This document shows, piece after piece, positions 1 through 8,953 of a DNA stretch of 64,000 bases. The translations under genes were made by a program, and so were the position numbers. Every line of letters begins with the position of its first letter. The first letter of the stretch is position 1. The notes under the pieces were generated by a model. It had not been told where the DNA came from and ran no database searches. It saw only the letters and a list, made by a program, of their open reading frames with translations. The DNA lies in NCBI GenBank assembly GCA_901472405.1, contig LR590463.1, positions 3,596,001 through 3,660,000 on the forward strand, in the 5' to 3' direction. Origin of the DNA: Serratia rubidaea. Its GTDB lineage: Bacteria; Pseudomonadota; Gammaproteobacteria; Enterobacterales; Enterobacteriaceae.

Positions 1-44
1 ACCGTTTTTGCCTTGCCGCGATACAACTCAGCTAGCTTTTGCAT
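1..44 (-). CDS. purC: SAICAR synthase, N-terminal fragment (cut by window edge)
   Basis: The first 14 codons read MQKLAELYRGKAKT, matching the conserved N-terminus of phosphoribosylaminoimidazole-succinocarboxamide synthase, which adds aspartate to CAIR in purine synthesis. The ATG is at 44-42 on the minus strand, preceded by GGAG. The rest lies outside the window. It follows bamC and dapA on the same strand, the same order as in E. coli, which supports the call despite the short length. Confidence 0.9.
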   Translation of the reverse strand, partial: MQKLAELYRGKAKT

Positions 45-144
45 CTTACTTACTCCAATAAAGAATAGTTCTAAAAAAATGCCTCAACGCACGGGCTTCT
101 ATTGTGCCAAAACTCCGACGCAAACGATACCGTCTATGCAAAAC

Positions 145-168
145 AAAAAGGGGCCGCGGCCCCTTTTT
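145..168 (-). terminator. Hairpin between bamC and purC
   Basis: A perfect inverted repeat of AAAAAGGGGCCG and its complement is flanked by A/T runs on both sides. It lies directly after the bamC stop and acts as a Rho-independent terminator for bamC in the minus direction. Confidence 0.85.
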
Positions 169-170
169 GA

Positions 171-1223
171 TTATTTTGCGCTGGTTTGACTAAACGCAGA
201 CTGGAATACCGCAACCAGCGCGTCGTTCTGCGACTGGGTCAGCGGTTTCCCTTTGTTGGCAATAAACTGCAGGCTGGTGCGGTTGTTCAGATCCCCGACC
301 TGCAGCTTGTAATCGCCTTCGGTCAGTTCCGGATCCTTCACGCCCAGCGCATCCCAGTCGCTGCTGCTCAGGGATTTGTAGGTCACGGCCACGGTGCCCT
401 GCGGACGGCTGCGGTCGCCCACGCTCATGCCGACTTTTTCCAGCGCCGGCGGCAGACGGTCCCACACCACGGTGTACGGCGCACGCACGATCAGCACCGG
501 CAGGCCGGTATCGTCAGCACCGCTCTGCACGTCAAGCGCGCCGGCGCGGTTGGCGGTCTGGGCGTTGGTCAGGCTCTCCTGTTTATCCAGCCCTTCCACC
601 AGGGTGTTCATCATCATGCCGTTGTAGCGCTGTACTTCAGACGGGTCGGTCACCTGTTCGGTTTTACCCTGCTGCTGCAGACCGACGGTTTTCACCACCA
701 GCGCCTGCTGGTAACCCTGCTGCTGGACGCTAATCTGATAGCGGCCTTCGTACTGGTTGTCTTCATCCAGGCGGTTCCACTTCACCCAGTCGGTGGTCAG
801 CGTCTGACCGGCGTCCTGACGGGAAGCGATGCTGATGTTCTTCGCCTGCAGCTGGCTGACGACGCGCGACCACAGGTTCTGGTTCTGCGGGCTGTTTTCC
901 AGCAGCAGCGTGCCGCTGTCGCCGGCGTACTGCGCGCGAGAACCGCTCAGCAGGGCCAGCGGCTGCACCGGCGGACGAATGTCCAGCTGCTTGCCGACCT
1001 GGCCTTTGGCAGCGGTCTGCGGCACGTCGTAGTTGCCATTTTGAATCGGCAGAATCATGCCGGCCGGTGCGCTCAGCGCTTTGAGCGGCGCCGCGTCGAG
1101 ATAGGCCTCGTCGCCGCTAACCTGACGTTTATAACGCTGATCGCTGGAACAGGCCGCCAGCATCATCACCAGGGAGATGCCGACAACTTTTGCCACCGTC
1201 GACTTTTGCAATGAATAAGCCAT
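171..1223 (-). CDS. bamC: Outer-membrane assembly lipoprotein BamC (NlpB)
   Basis: BamC is a lipoprotein of the BAM complex, which folds beta-barrel proteins into the outer membrane. The product is 350 residues. It starts MAYSLQKS, has a hydrophobic signal segment and a lipobox LAAC at about residue 24, then the conserved [17 protein letters not shown] stretch of the unstructured N-terminal part that contacts BamD. Two helix-grip domains follow. I chose the ATG at 1223 over the in-frame TTG one codon earlier because E. coli BamC starts MAYS. It lies downstream of dapA (67 nt gap) and upstream of purC, as in E. coli. The frame is intact. Confidence 0.96.
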   Translation of the reverse strand: MAYSLQKSTVAKVVGISLVMMLAACSSDQRYKRQVSGDEAYLDAAPLKALSAPAGMILPIQNGNYDVPQTAAKGQVGKQLDIRPPVQPLALLSGSRAQYAGDSGTLLLENSPQNQNLWSRVVSQLQAKNISIASRQDAGQTLTTDWVKWNRLDEDNQYEGRYQISVQQQGYQQALVVKTVGLQQQGKTEQVTDPSEVQRYNGMMMNTLVEGLDKQESLTNAQTANRAGALDVQSGADDTGLPVLIVRAPYTVVWDRLPPALEKVGMSVGDRSRPQGTVAVTYKSLSSSDWDALGVKDPELTEGDYKLQVGDLNNRTSLQFIANKGKPLTQSQNDALVAVFQSAFSQTSAK

Positions 1224-1290
1224 CAAATTTCCTTTAAGAGTTTCATCCTGCGCACCCTCGCCGCGGCGTCGTTACCGCGGCATCACGCGT

Positions 1291-2178
1291 TCAGGGTTCA
1301 AGCAAACCGGCGCTTTTCAGCGCACGCTCAACAATCGGGCGGGCGGCGTCGGCCAGCGGCGTCATCGGCAGACGCATGGTGTCGTTGGCAATCAGGCCAA
1401 GCGCCTTGCAGGCCCACTTCACCGGAATCGGGTTCGCTTCGACAAACAGGTCCTGATGCAGCGGCATCAGGCGCTGGTTCAAACGGCGCGCGGCGGCGAA
1501 ATCGCCCTGCGCGGCCAGTTGGCAAAGCTGCGCCATCTCACGCGCGGCGATGTTGGCCGTCACGGATATTACCCCTTTACCGCCCAGTTGCATAAAGTCC
1601 AGTCCGCTGGCGTCGTCGCCGCTCAGCAGAATGAAATCTTCATCATCAACCAGCAGTTGGATCTGACTAACGCGGCTTAAGTTCCCCGTCGCCTCTTTAA
1701 TTGCGACAATATTTTTAATTTTGGCCAGCCGCGCCACGGTCGCCGGCAGCATATCGCAGCCGGTGCGAGACGGTACGTTATACAGAATTTGCGGCAGATC
1801 GGTGCTTGCGGCAATCGCCTTGAAGTGCTGGAACAGCCCTTCCTGCGTTGGTTTGTTGTAATACGGCGTCACCGTCAGGCAGCCCGCGACGCCGGTGCCG
1901 TTGAAGCGCTGAGTCAGGGCAATCGCCTCGGCGGTGGCATTGGCGCCGGTGCCGGCGATCACCGGAATGCGGCCATCGGCCAGCTCCAGCGTCTGCAGGA
2001 CCACGTCCACATGCTCATCATGGGGCAAGCGTTGCCGACTCGCCAGTCGTCCCGACGGAAACAATCGCCGACGTCCGGCGGCAACATGGTAATCAATCAG
2101 TTTTTTTAGGCTCGCACGATCGACGGCGCCCGCGTCGTCCATCGGCGTAACCAGTGCAACTATACTTCCCGTAAACAT
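1291..2178 (-). CDS. dapA: 4-hydroxy-tetrahydrodipicolinate synthase, with local double frameshift
   Basis: DapA condenses pyruvate with aspartate semialdehyde at the first committed step of lysine and diaminopimelate synthesis. It starts [14 protein letters not shown] at the ATG at 2178. The Schiff-base region GIKEATGN-like ([12 protein letters not shown]), [17 protein letters not shown] and the C-terminus [13 protein letters not shown] are all present. Between about 2031 and 2077 the frame is wrong: one base is missing after HVAAG and one is gained before HDEH, so 16-17 residues including the conserved GTTGES threonine pair are misread as RRRLFPSG... . Reading the shifted frame restores [16 protein letters not shown]. 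This is almost certainly a pair of compensating sequence errors. Expected length is about 295 residues. Confidence 0.93.
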   Translation of the reverse strand: MFTGSIVALVTPMDDAGAVDRASLKKLIDYHVAAGRRRLFPSGRLASRQRLPHDEHVDVVLQTLELADGRIPVIAGTGANATAEAIALTQRFNGTGVAGCLTVTPYYNKPTQEGLFQHFKAIAASTDLPQILYNVPSRTGCDMLPATVARLAKIKNIVAIKEATGNLSRVSQIQLLVDDEDFILLSGDDASGLDFMQLGGKGVISVTANIAAREMAQLCQLAAQGDFAAARRLNQRLMPLHQDLFVEANPIPVKWACKALGLIANDTMRLPMTPLADAARPIVERALKSAGLLEP

Positions 2179-2372
2179 TGGCCGTCCCCTCCACAAACAA
2201 GTCACCCCATGGTACTTTTGCTGCCTGACCAAAAGCAAGCAAACAACGGCGTTGTAAGCGCTTGGCAGGCGGTTTTTTTTGTGTTTACCATGGTATACCC
2301 AAAATACGCGGCGTTGTCTTCGCCGGCGGAGGCCATCCCCCGCGTATTCCATTGAGCACAACAGGAAGCCCC

Positions 2373-2946
2373 ATGTCGCCACAGCCCGCTGAACACTATC
2401 TGGTGATTACCGCTCTCGGCGCCGACCGCACCGGTAATCGTCAACACCATCACCCGCCACGTCAGTAGCTGCGGGTGCAATATCGAAGATAGCCGTCTGG
2501 CCATGTTGGGCGAGGAATTCACCTTTATTATGCTGCTGTCCGGCAGTTGGAACGCCATTACGCTGATCGAGTCGACCCTGCCGCAGAAAGGGGCCGAACT
2601 TGAGCTGCTGATTGTGATGAAACGCACCAATGCGCACGAACGCCCGCCAATGCCGGCCACGGTTTGGGTGCAGGTGGAAGTGAAGGATTCGCCGCATATC
2701 ATCGAACGCTTTACCGATCTGTTCGACTCCAGCCAGATGAATATCGCCGAGCTGGTGTCGCGCACCCAGCCGGCCGAGGGCGATCGGCCGCCGCAGCTGT
2801 ATATTCAGATTACCGCGCACAGCCCCGGCAAGGCGGATGCGTTAAATATTGAGCAAGCCTTCCATCGCCTATGTACAGAATTGAATGCACAAGGCAGTAT
2901 TAACGTCGTGAACTATCCACAGCATGATGAGAGAGATGGAGAGTAG
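2373..2946 (+). CDS. gcvR: Glycine cleavage system regulator GcvR (one frameshift)
   Basis: GcvR is an ACT-domain protein that binds GcvA and represses the gcvTHP operon when glycine is low. The ATG at 2373 follows ACAGGAAG and opens [21 protein letters not shown]. The frame then breaks near 2434, where an extra A turns the expected [15 protein letters not shown] into a quick stop. The second part, from [17 protein letters not shown] onward, runs in another frame to the stop at 2944-2946. Removing one base gives 190 residues, the E. coli length. It is divergent from dapA and 2 nt from bcp, as in E. coli. Confidence 0.92.
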
Positions 2947-2948
2947 TG

Positions 2949-3416
2949 ATGAGCCCATTGAAAGCCGGTGATACAGCGCCGAAATTTAGTTTGCCTGACC
3001 AGGACGGTGAGGAAATTAGTTTGGCCGACTTCCAGGGACAGAAGGTGTTGGTTTATTTCTATCCGAAGGCCATGACGCCCGGTTGCACCGTGCAGGCCTG
3101 CGGTCTGCGCGACAATATGGATCAGCTGAAGCAGGCCGGCGTTGAAGTGCTGGGCATCAGCACCGACAAGCCGGAAAAGCTGTCCCGCTTTGCCGAAAAA
3201 GAGCTGCTGAACTTTACCCTGCTGTCTGATGAGAACCATCAGGTTGCCGAGCAATTCGGCGTGTGGGGTGAAAAAACCTTTATGGGGAAAACCTATGACG
3301 GTATCCACCGCATCAGCTTCCTGATCGGTACGGACGGCAAGGTGGAGAAGGTGTTTGACAGCTTCAAGACCACTAACCACCACGATATCGTGCTGGAGTA
3401 TCTTCAGGCGCACTGA
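2949..3416 (+). CDS. bcp: Thiol peroxidase Bcp (peroxiredoxin Q family)
   Basis: Bcp is a cytoplasmic thioredoxin-dependent peroxidase that reduces H2O2 and organic hydroperoxides. The product is 155 residues. The active-site stretch is PKAMTPGCTVQACG, with the peroxidatic cysteine at about 46 and a second cysteine at about 51. The GISTDKPEKLSRFAEKELLNFTLLSD segment is typical of the family. I start at the ATG at 2949, preceded by GGAGAG. A GTG at 2946 is also in frame but would overlap the gcvR stop. The gene is intact and probably cotranscribed with gcvR. Confidence 0.95.
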   Translation: MSPLKAGDTAPKFSLPDQDGEEISLADFQGQKVLVYFYPKAMTPGCTVQACGLRDNMDQLKQAGVEVLGISTDKPEKLSRFAEKELLNFTLLSDENHQVAEQFGVWGEKTFMGKTYDGIHRISFLIGTDGKVEKVFDSFKTTNHHDIVLEYLQAH

Positions 3417-3438
3417 AGAGCGCTGCGCTGATAACGCC

Positions 3439-3466
3439 AAAGGCCCCGTTTCCGGGGCCTTTGCTT
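3439..3466 (+). terminator. Terminator after bcp
   Basis: AAAGGCCCCG and CGGGGCCTTT form a 10-bp stem with a 4-base loop, followed by TTGCTTTT. It lies between the convergent genes bcp and perM and could serve both strands. Confidence 0.85.
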
Positions 3467-3484
3467 TTACGGCGGGGCGCAGGC

Positions 3485-4555
3485 TTATTCGCCGTCGCGC
3501 TCAACCAGCATCTCATCCGGCCAGGCGTGGATCACCGCTTTCACCAGGGTCGCCAGCGGGATGGCGAAGAATACCCCCCAGAACCCCCACAGCCCGCCGA
3601 AAATAATCACCGACAAAATAATCAGCAGCGGGTGCAGGTTGACCGCCTCCGAGAACAGAATCGGCACCAGCAGGTTGCCGTCCAGCCCCTGCACCACCAG
3701 ATAGGCGATAATCAGCGTCCAGAAATCCGCGCCGACGCCCCACTGGAACATCGCCACCACCACCACCGGAATGGTGACCAGCACCGCGCCGATATAGGGG
3801 ATCAGCACCGAGAAGCCGACCAGCACCGCCAGCAGCAGCGAATAACGCATGCCCAGCACCAGGAACACCAGATAGGTCGCCACGCCGACGATCACCATCT
3901 CCAGCACCTTGCCGCGGATATAGTTGGTGATCTGCTGGTTCATCTCCGCCCACACCTGGCCGGCCAGCCCGCGGTCGCGCGGCAGGATGCGCCGCACGCC
4001 GTTCAGCAGCTGCTCTTTATCCTTGAGCAGGAAGAACATCATCATCGGCACCAGAATCAGATAAATCGCCAGCGTCAGCAGCCCCACCAGCGACGCCAGC
4101 GAGAACTTGACCACCGATTCGCCGACGCCGGACAGCCGGCTGCGCAGGTTCTCCGCCATCATATCGATGATGCCGGCGTCCACCAGCGCCGGATAGCGCT
4201 TCGGCAGCGTCGCCGCAAAGTTATAGAACTGATTCACCATGCCCGGCAGATCGGTCATCAGGTTCATGCCCTGCTGCCAGGCGGTCGGCGCCACCACGAA
4301 CACCAGCAGCATGGCGATACCGGCAAACACCAGCAGCATCAGGCTCGCCGCCCAGCTGCGGGAACAGCCGATGCGCTGCAGACGCGCGGTCGGCCACTCC
4401 AGCAGATAGGCCAGCACAATCGCGACCAGCAGCGGTGTCAGAATGCCATGCAGAAAATAGAGGATACAGAATCCGGCCACCAGGATCGCCAGCAGGGCTA
4501 TCGCCTGCGGGTCGGTGAAACGGCGCCGATACCATTGTAATAACATCTCCAACAT
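3485..4555 (-). CDS. perM: AI-2E family permease PerM
   Basis: This is a 356-residue inner-membrane protein of the AI-2E/PerM transporter family, with seven or eight predicted membrane segments. Examples are AIALLAILVAGFCILYFLHG near the N-terminus and the closely spaced C-terminal helices around MVIVGVATYLVFLVLG and LLIILSVIIFGGLWGF. The family motif region VLIPYIGAVLVTIPVVV is clear. Substrates of PerM itself are not established. A relative exports autoinducer-2 and others act as Na+/H+ antiporters. It sits between bcp and bepA as in E. coli. An ATG three codons downstream is an alternative start. Confidence 0.9.
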   Translation of the reverse strand: MLEMLLQWYRRRFTDPQAIALLAILVAGFCILYFLHGILTPLLVAIVLAYLLEWPTARLQRIGCSRSWAASLMLLVFAGIAMLLVFVVAPTAWQQGMNLMTDLPGMVNQFYNFAATLPKRYPALVDAGIIDMMAENLRSRLSGVGESVVKFSLASLVGLLTLAIYLILVPMMMFFLLKDKEQLLNGVRRILPRDRGLAGQVWAEMNQQITNYIRGKVLEMVIVGVATYLVFLVLGMRYSLLLAVLVGFSVLIPYIGAVLVTIPVVVVAMFQWGVGADFWTLIIAYLVVQGLDGNLLVPILFSEAVNLHPLLIILSVIIFGGLWGFWGVFFAIPLATLVKAVIHAWPDEMLVERDGE

Positions 4556-4739
4556 CAGAGATTGCTCCTTGGTTCCATAACAGAGGATCGTTGGCTGCCG
4601 TTCCGTGGCAGCGCAGCGGGAAAACAGAATGCTTGTTGTAACACAATCTTAGCCCGGATTTCCTCGGGCAAAGGTTTCATTGCGGCCGGCGGCTGTCTAT
4701 GATGAGATGGGTCAGCGCCGCGCGCTCTGCCGCTATTTT

Positions 4740-4755
4740 TGTGAGCTGACTCACC
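4740..4755. promoter_or_regulatory. Candidate CRP box between perM and bepA
   Basis: TGTGA-GCTGAC-TCACC matches the CRP consensus TGTGA-N6-TCACA at nine of ten defined bases. It lies in the divergent region between perM and bepA. Which gene it controls is not clear from the sequence, since I could not place a convincing -10 element at standard spacing. Confidence 0.5.
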
Positions 4756-4774
4756 TGCGCGCTGATTGTACTGG

Positions 4775-4826
4775 AGAGTTCGGCACGGAAGAAGAACTCT
4801 GTGCGCAAGAGGCCGAACTCTTGCGC
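4775..4826 (+). promoter_or_regulatory. Two mutually exclusive hairpins in the bepA leader
   Basis: AGAGTTCGGC (4775-4784) is perfectly complementary to GCCGAACTCT (4812-4821). GCGCAAGAG (4803-4811) is perfectly complementary to CTCTTGCGC (4818-4826), with a 6-base loop. The two stems share bases 4812-4821, so they cannot form together. They lie 49-100 nt before the bepA start. This looks like an alternative-structure leader or a processed small RNA, though function is inference. Confidence 0.5.
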
Positions 4827-4874
4827 CCGATAAACGTCCTAGTTACTACGATATGACGAGGGATACCCCTGACT

Positions 4875-6344
4875 ATGACCACCCGGTTGACCAAACAAGC
4901 GATCGCCGTTCTGCTGCTCGGCACGCTCAACGCGAGCGCCCTGCCCCCCGCCATGGCGGCCAGTCAGGATCAGCTGCCGGATATGGGCACCACCGCCGGC
5001 GGCACCCTGAGCATCGGTCAGGAAATGGCGATGGGCGATTTTTATGTCCGTCAGCTGCGCGCCAGCGCGCCGCTGGTCAATGACCCGCTGTTAAGCACCT
5101 ACATCAACCAGCTGGGCAACCGGCTGGTGGCTAACGCCTACTCCGTGCGTACGCCGTTCCATTTCTTCCTGGTGCGCAACGACGAAATCAACGCCTTCGC
5201 CTTCTTCGGCGGCAACGTGGTGCTGCACACGGCGCTGTTCCGTGAAACCGACAATGAAAGTCAGCTTGCATCGGTGCTGGCGCACGAAATCTCGCACGTC
5301 ACGCAGCGCCACCTGGCGCGCGCGATGGAGAACCAGCAGCGCAACGCCCCGCTGACCTGGGTCGGCGCGCTCGGTTCCATCCTGCTGGCGATGGCCAACC
5401 CGACCATGGGCATGGCGGCGCTGAGCGGCACCATGGCCGGCACCCAGCAAGGAATGATCAGCTTTACCCAATCCAACGAGCAGGAGGCCGATCGCATCGG
5501 CATTCAGGTGCTGCAGCGCGCCGGTTTCGATCCGGAAGCGATGCCGGACTTCCTGCAGAAGCTGGCCGATCAGTCGCGCTATGCCTCCAAGCCGCCGGAA
5601 ATGCTGCTGACGCACCCGCTGCCGGACAGCCGCCTCTCCGACGCCCGCAACCGCGCCAACCAAATGGCGCGCCGCATTACCCAGTCCACCCAGGACTACT
5701 ATATGGCGAAAGTGCGCGCGCTCGGCATGTACAGCTCTGCGGGCTACGGCCTGACGGAAGACGTGCTCGGCGCCTACGAAAAAGGCAACGTGCGTCAGCA
5801 AACCGCCGCCAAATACGGGCGCGCCATCCTGTTCTACGAGGCGAAAAAGTACGACGCCGCGCGCCGGCTGATCCAGCCGCTGCTGGATAAAGACCGCGAT
5901 AACGTCTGGTTCCTGGATCTGATGACCGATATCGATCTGGGACAAAAACGCGCCGCCCAGGCGATTTCCCGCCTGCAGGCCGCCAACGCGGCGCAGAGCA
6001 ACAATCCGGTGCTGCAGCTGAATCTGGCCAATGCCTATGTCGAAGGCGGCCAGCCGGCGCAGGCGTCGAAAATACTCAACCGCTATACCTTCGCCCATCC
6101 CGACGATCCCAACGGCTGGGACTTGCTGGCGCAGGCCAGCGCGGCGCAGGGGCTGCGCGATGAAGAGCTGTCCGCCCGCGCCGAAAGCCTGGCGCTGGGG
6201 GGACGGCTCGATCAGGCCATCGGCCTGCTGAGCAACGCCAGCGCCCTGCAAAAACTCGGCAGCCTGAAGCAGGCGCGCTATGATGCGCGTATCGATCAAC
6301 TCCGTCAGCTGCAGCAGCGGTTCCGTCAATACCAGCGCAGCTGA
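4875..6344 (+). CDS. bepA: Periplasmic M48 metalloprotease/chaperone BepA
   Basis: BepA (YfgC) is a periplasmic zinc protease and chaperone that helps or degrades stalled LptD and other outer-membrane proteins. The product is 489 residues. A signal peptide ends near AMAA at residue 29. The M48 zinc motif HEISH is at about 137-141, with the third ligand in NEQEADR near residue 200. A C-terminal half with tetratricopeptide-like helices follows, with conserved blocks such as [12 protein letters not shown] and [11 protein letters not shown]. The ATG at 4875 follows GAGG. It is followed 18 nt later by the yfgD-type gene, as in E. coli. Confidence 0.95.
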   Translation: MTTRLTKQAIAVLLLGTLNASALPPAMAASQDQLPDMGTTAGGTLSIGQEMAMGDFYVRQLRASAPLVNDPLLSTYINQLGNRLVANAYSVRTPFHFFLVRNDEINAFAFFGGNVVLHTALFRETDNESQLASVLAHEISHVTQRHLARAMENQQRNAPLTWVGALGSILLAMANPTMGMAALSGTMAGTQQGMISFTQSNEQEADRIGIQVLQRAGFDPEAMPDFLQKLADQSRYASKPPEMLLTHPLPDSRLSDARNRANQMARRITQSTQDYYMAKVRALGMYSSAGYGLTEDVLGAYEKGNVRQQTAAKYGRAILFYEAKKYDAARRLIQPLLDKDRDNVWFLDLMTDIDLGQKRAAQAISRLQAANAAQSNNPVLQLNLANAYVEGGQPAQASKILNRYTFAHPDDPNGWDLLAQASAAQGLRDEELSARAESLALGGRLDQAIGLLSNASALQKLGSLKQARYDARIDQLRQLQQRFRQYQRS

Positions 6345-6362
6345 TTTTTAAGGAAGAAACAG

Positions 6363-6716
6363 ATGAAAAACGTCACCATTTACCACAACCCGCGCTGCTC
6401 CAAAAGCCGTGAAACGCTGGCCCTGCTGGAGCAGCACGGCGTCCAGCCCGAGGTGGTGCTGTACCTGGACACCCCGCCCTCGGTCGAACAGCTGGCCACG
6501 CTGCTGCAACAGCTGGGCTTCAGCTCCGCCCGCGATCTGATGCGCAAAAAAGAAGAGCTCTACAAAACGCTGAATCTGGCGGACGACGGCCTGAGCGAGC
6601 AGCAGCTGCTGCAGGCGCTGGCGGCAAACCCGAAACTGATTGAACGCCCGATCGTGGTAAAAGACCAGCAGGCGCGCATCGGCCGCCCGCCGGAGCAGGT
6701 ACTGGATATTCTGTAA
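6363..6716 (+). CDS. yfgD: ArsC/Spx-family reductase-like protein YfgD
   Basis: This 117-residue thioredoxin-fold protein of the arsenate reductase (ArsC) family starts MKNVTIYHNPRCSKSRETL, with Cys12 in the position of the ArsC catalytic cysteine. The later IVVKDQQARIGRPPEQ segment matches the family's R-x-x-P substrate loop. No arsenic genes are nearby. It follows bepA closely, as yfgD does in E. coli, so a true arsenate role is doubtful. Confidence 0.9.
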   Translation: MKNVTIYHNPRCSKSRETLALLEQHGVQPEVVLYLDTPPSVEQLATLLQQLGFSSARDLMRKKEELYKTLNLADDGLSEQQLLQALAANPKLIERPIVVKDQQARIGRPPEQVLDIL

Positions 6717-6722
6717 GGGATG

Positions 6723-6743
6723 CGGGGCCGGCACGCGGCCCCG
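6723..6743. terminator. Bidirectional hairpin between yfgD and hda
   Basis: CGGGGCCG and CGGCCCCG form an 8-bp stem with a 5-base loop, directly abutting the hda stop codon at 6744-6746. It probably ends the bepA-yfgD transcript, though the T-run is weak. Confidence 0.6.
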
Positions 6744-7445
6744 TTATAAACCGAGGATCTCTTTGACGAACGGAATGGTCAGCTTGCGCTGGGCGGTGAT
6801 CGACGCGCGATCGAGCTGATCCAACGTCATAAACAGCGTGCGCATCTCGCGATCCAGCCGCTTAAGCAGGAAACGGCCCACGTCCTCCGGCAGCTCGAAG
6901 CCGCGCAGTTTGGCGCGCAGCTGCAGCGCCTGCAGTTTCTCATCGTCCGACAGCGGCTGCAGTTTATAGATCTGTCCCCAGTCCAGACGCGACGCCAGAT
7001 CCGGCAGCTGCAGGTTCAGCTGGCGCGGCGGACGGTCGCCGGTGATAAACAGCCGGGTGCGGCCGGTTTCCAGAATGCGGTTATAGAGGTTGAAGATGGC
7101 CATTTCCCACTCTTCATCGCCGGCGATGCATTCGATGTTGTCGATACAGACCAGCGCCAGCTGCTCCATGCCGTCCAGCACTTCCGGCACGAAATAGGCG
7201 CGCTTGTCGAGCGGCACATAGCCTGCCGCCTCTCCGCGCTGCGACATCTCGGCGCAGGCCGCATGCAGCAGATGGCTGCGTCCGCCGCCCTCGCGCGACC
7301 AGAAATAGATATAGCTACCGTGTTCCTGACTAACGGCAGACTGGATCGCAGCTAACAGGGACGGATTCTCCCCCGGATAAAAACTGGCGAACGTTTCATC
7401 ATCGGGAAGATAAAGTGGCAGTGAAAGCTGTGCCGGCGTATTCAG
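6744..7445 (-). CDS. hda: DnaA regulatory inactivator Hda
   Basis: Hda is an AAA+ protein that, bound to the DNA-loaded sliding clamp, stimulates ATP hydrolysis by DnaA and so limits reinitiation. The clamp-binding motif QLSLPL lies at the N-terminus. The AAA+ blocks [12 protein letters not shown] (P-loop region), [13 protein letters not shown] (Walker B) and [14 protein letters not shown] (box VII/sensor) follow. I place the start at a CTG (7445-7443), preceded by TTGAGGTG. This gives [11 protein letters not shown] and 233 residues, as in E. coli, where a CUG start has been shown. In-frame TTG (7460) and GTG starts are alternatives. Confidence 0.93.
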   Translation of the reverse strand: MNTPAQLSLPLYLPDDETFASFYPGENPSLLAAIQSAVSQEHGSYIYFWSREGGGRSHLLHAACAEMSQRGEAAGYVPLDKRAYFVPEVLDGMEQLALVCIDNIECIAGDEEWEMAIFNLYNRILETGRTRLFITGDRPPRQLNLQLPDLASRLDWGQIYKLQPLSDDEKLQALQLRAKLRGFELPEDVGRFLLKRLDREMRTLFMTLDQLDRASITAQRKLTIPFVKEILGL

Positions 7446-7775
7446 AAGCACCTCAACCAAAACTGGCAGGAAAACGGCATCAGTTTAACATAGAAAACGC
7501 GTACAGTTGAACTGACGTTGATAACAACGCCATCGGCGCCGGCTCACGCCGTTTTTTTAACCGCCGCCTCTCTCACGTCCGCCGTTTACAACCGTCCCCC
7601 CGCTGCCGAAAATAGCGTCCGCCACGTCGCTCGCCTCCAATTACCCGCAACGGTAAATTCACATCCTATAAATTGAAAACCAAACTTCGCACCTATAGTA
7701 TTTAACAGGCAATATTATATTGATGGTCAACGTTTTATATTGGCCAAAATGCGACCTCTCCCCATTTTTTTAACG

Positions 7776-7795
7776 GCTGATTATTTATAATCAGC
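7776..7795. promoter_or_regulatory. 20-bp palindrome upstream of the phosphatase gene
   Basis: GCTGATTAT-TT-ATAATCAGC is a perfect 9-bp inverted repeat with a 2-bp centre, 30 bp before the ATG at 7826. It sits in an AT-rich stretch (about 7660-7800) that contrasts with the GC-rich flanks. It has the size and symmetry of a dimeric repressor operator. The rest of 7446-7825 holds no gene I can support. Confidence 0.5.
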
Positions 7796-7825
7796 GTGGG
7801 GAAAATAACAACAGAGGATAACTTA

Positions 7826-8888
7826 ATGTTTGGCATTAGAAAAACAATGGGAATCACCGCAGTATTATTCACCGGGCTGTCCTGCCTGATGGCAAATGCC
7901 ACGGAATTAACCTCCTGGCCGCAAGAGCAGGCACAGGAATTAAATACGCTGATTGCCGAGCGGGCGAATAAAGGCGACTTCGCCGTATTTGATATGGACA
8001 ACACCACCTATAAAAACGATCTGGAAGAGTCGCTTATTCCGTACCTGGAAAATAAGGGTCTGCTGAAGCGGGAAAATATTCCGGCCTCCTTGGTATTGAT
8101 CCCGTTCAATGACAGCCTGGGCGAAAAGGAAAGCTTATACAGCTACTATCACCGCCTGTGTGAAGTCGATGATTTAATCTGCTACCCTTGGGCGGCGCAG
8201 ATATTCGCCGGCTTTACGCTGCAGGAACTCAGCCAGCAGGTTGATGAACTGATGGCTTTGAAAGAAAAAATACCGGTTAAATATATCAAGGACAATAAAC
8301 TGCATAACGGCAACGTTGAACCGCCGCGCGTGATGAAAGGCATGCAGCAACTGTTTGCCAGGCTGCAGGAAAACGGCATTGAGGTGTATATCATGAGCGC
8401 GGCGCACGAAGAACTGGTGCGCATGGTCGCCAGCAATCCCAAATATGGCTATAACGTCAAACCGCAAAAACGTCATCGGCGTCAATACGCTGCTGCGCAA
8501 TACGCAAACCGGCGAACTCACCACCGCACGCAAGCAGATCAAAGCGGGCGACTACGTGCCGGAAAATAACCAGCAGCTGACCATTACCCCGTATATCGTC
8601 AACCCGATGACCTGGTTTGAAGGCAAAGCCGGCAGCATTCTGGGCTATATCGACCAGTGGAGAAAACCGATTCTGGTCGGCGGCGATACGCTGTATTCCG
8701 ATACCTATATGCTGCTGAACAGCACCGATCCGCAGCACGGTAAAAAGTTATGGATTGGCCGTAAAGCTGAAACCCAGCAAAAACTGCAGCTGTTGCAGCA
8801 GCAGGCGGTCAAGCAGCAGCAGGCGCTGGGCCAACCGGCGACCGCCGATAAAAACTGGATTGTCGTTACCCAGCAAGAGCTGCAATAA
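7826..8888 (+). CDS. Periplasmic HAD phosphatase, phosphorylcholine-phosphatase-like (one frameshift)
   Basis: The HAD-fold phosphatase motif [16 protein letters not shown] is present, with [20 protein letters not shown] as motif II region and [14 protein letters not shown] as the later acidic motif. These and the order of blocks resemble Pseudomonas phosphorylcholine phosphatase PchP, which hydrolyses phosphorylcholine in the periplasm. A signal peptide ([15 protein letters not shown]... cleaved near ANA) fits. The frame breaks at about 8463-8469, where a run of five A replaces an expected four, shifting [11 protein letters not shown]. The second half continues to the stop at 8888. The ATG at 7826 follows AGAGGA. 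It is inserted between hda and uraA, which are neighbours in E. coli. Substrate is inferred. Confidence 0.8.
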
Positions 8889-8906
8889 ACAACGGCCATC
8901 AAAACA

Positions 8907-8930
8907 AAAGGGCGACGCGTCGCCCTTTTA
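8907..8930. terminator. Bidirectional terminator between the phosphatase gene and uraA
   Basis: AAAAGGGCGACG and CGTCGCCCTTTT form a near-perfect palindrome with A and T runs on either side, between two convergent genes. Confidence 0.9.
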
Positions 8931-8953
8931 TCACTTCAACGCCGGATGGCGCG

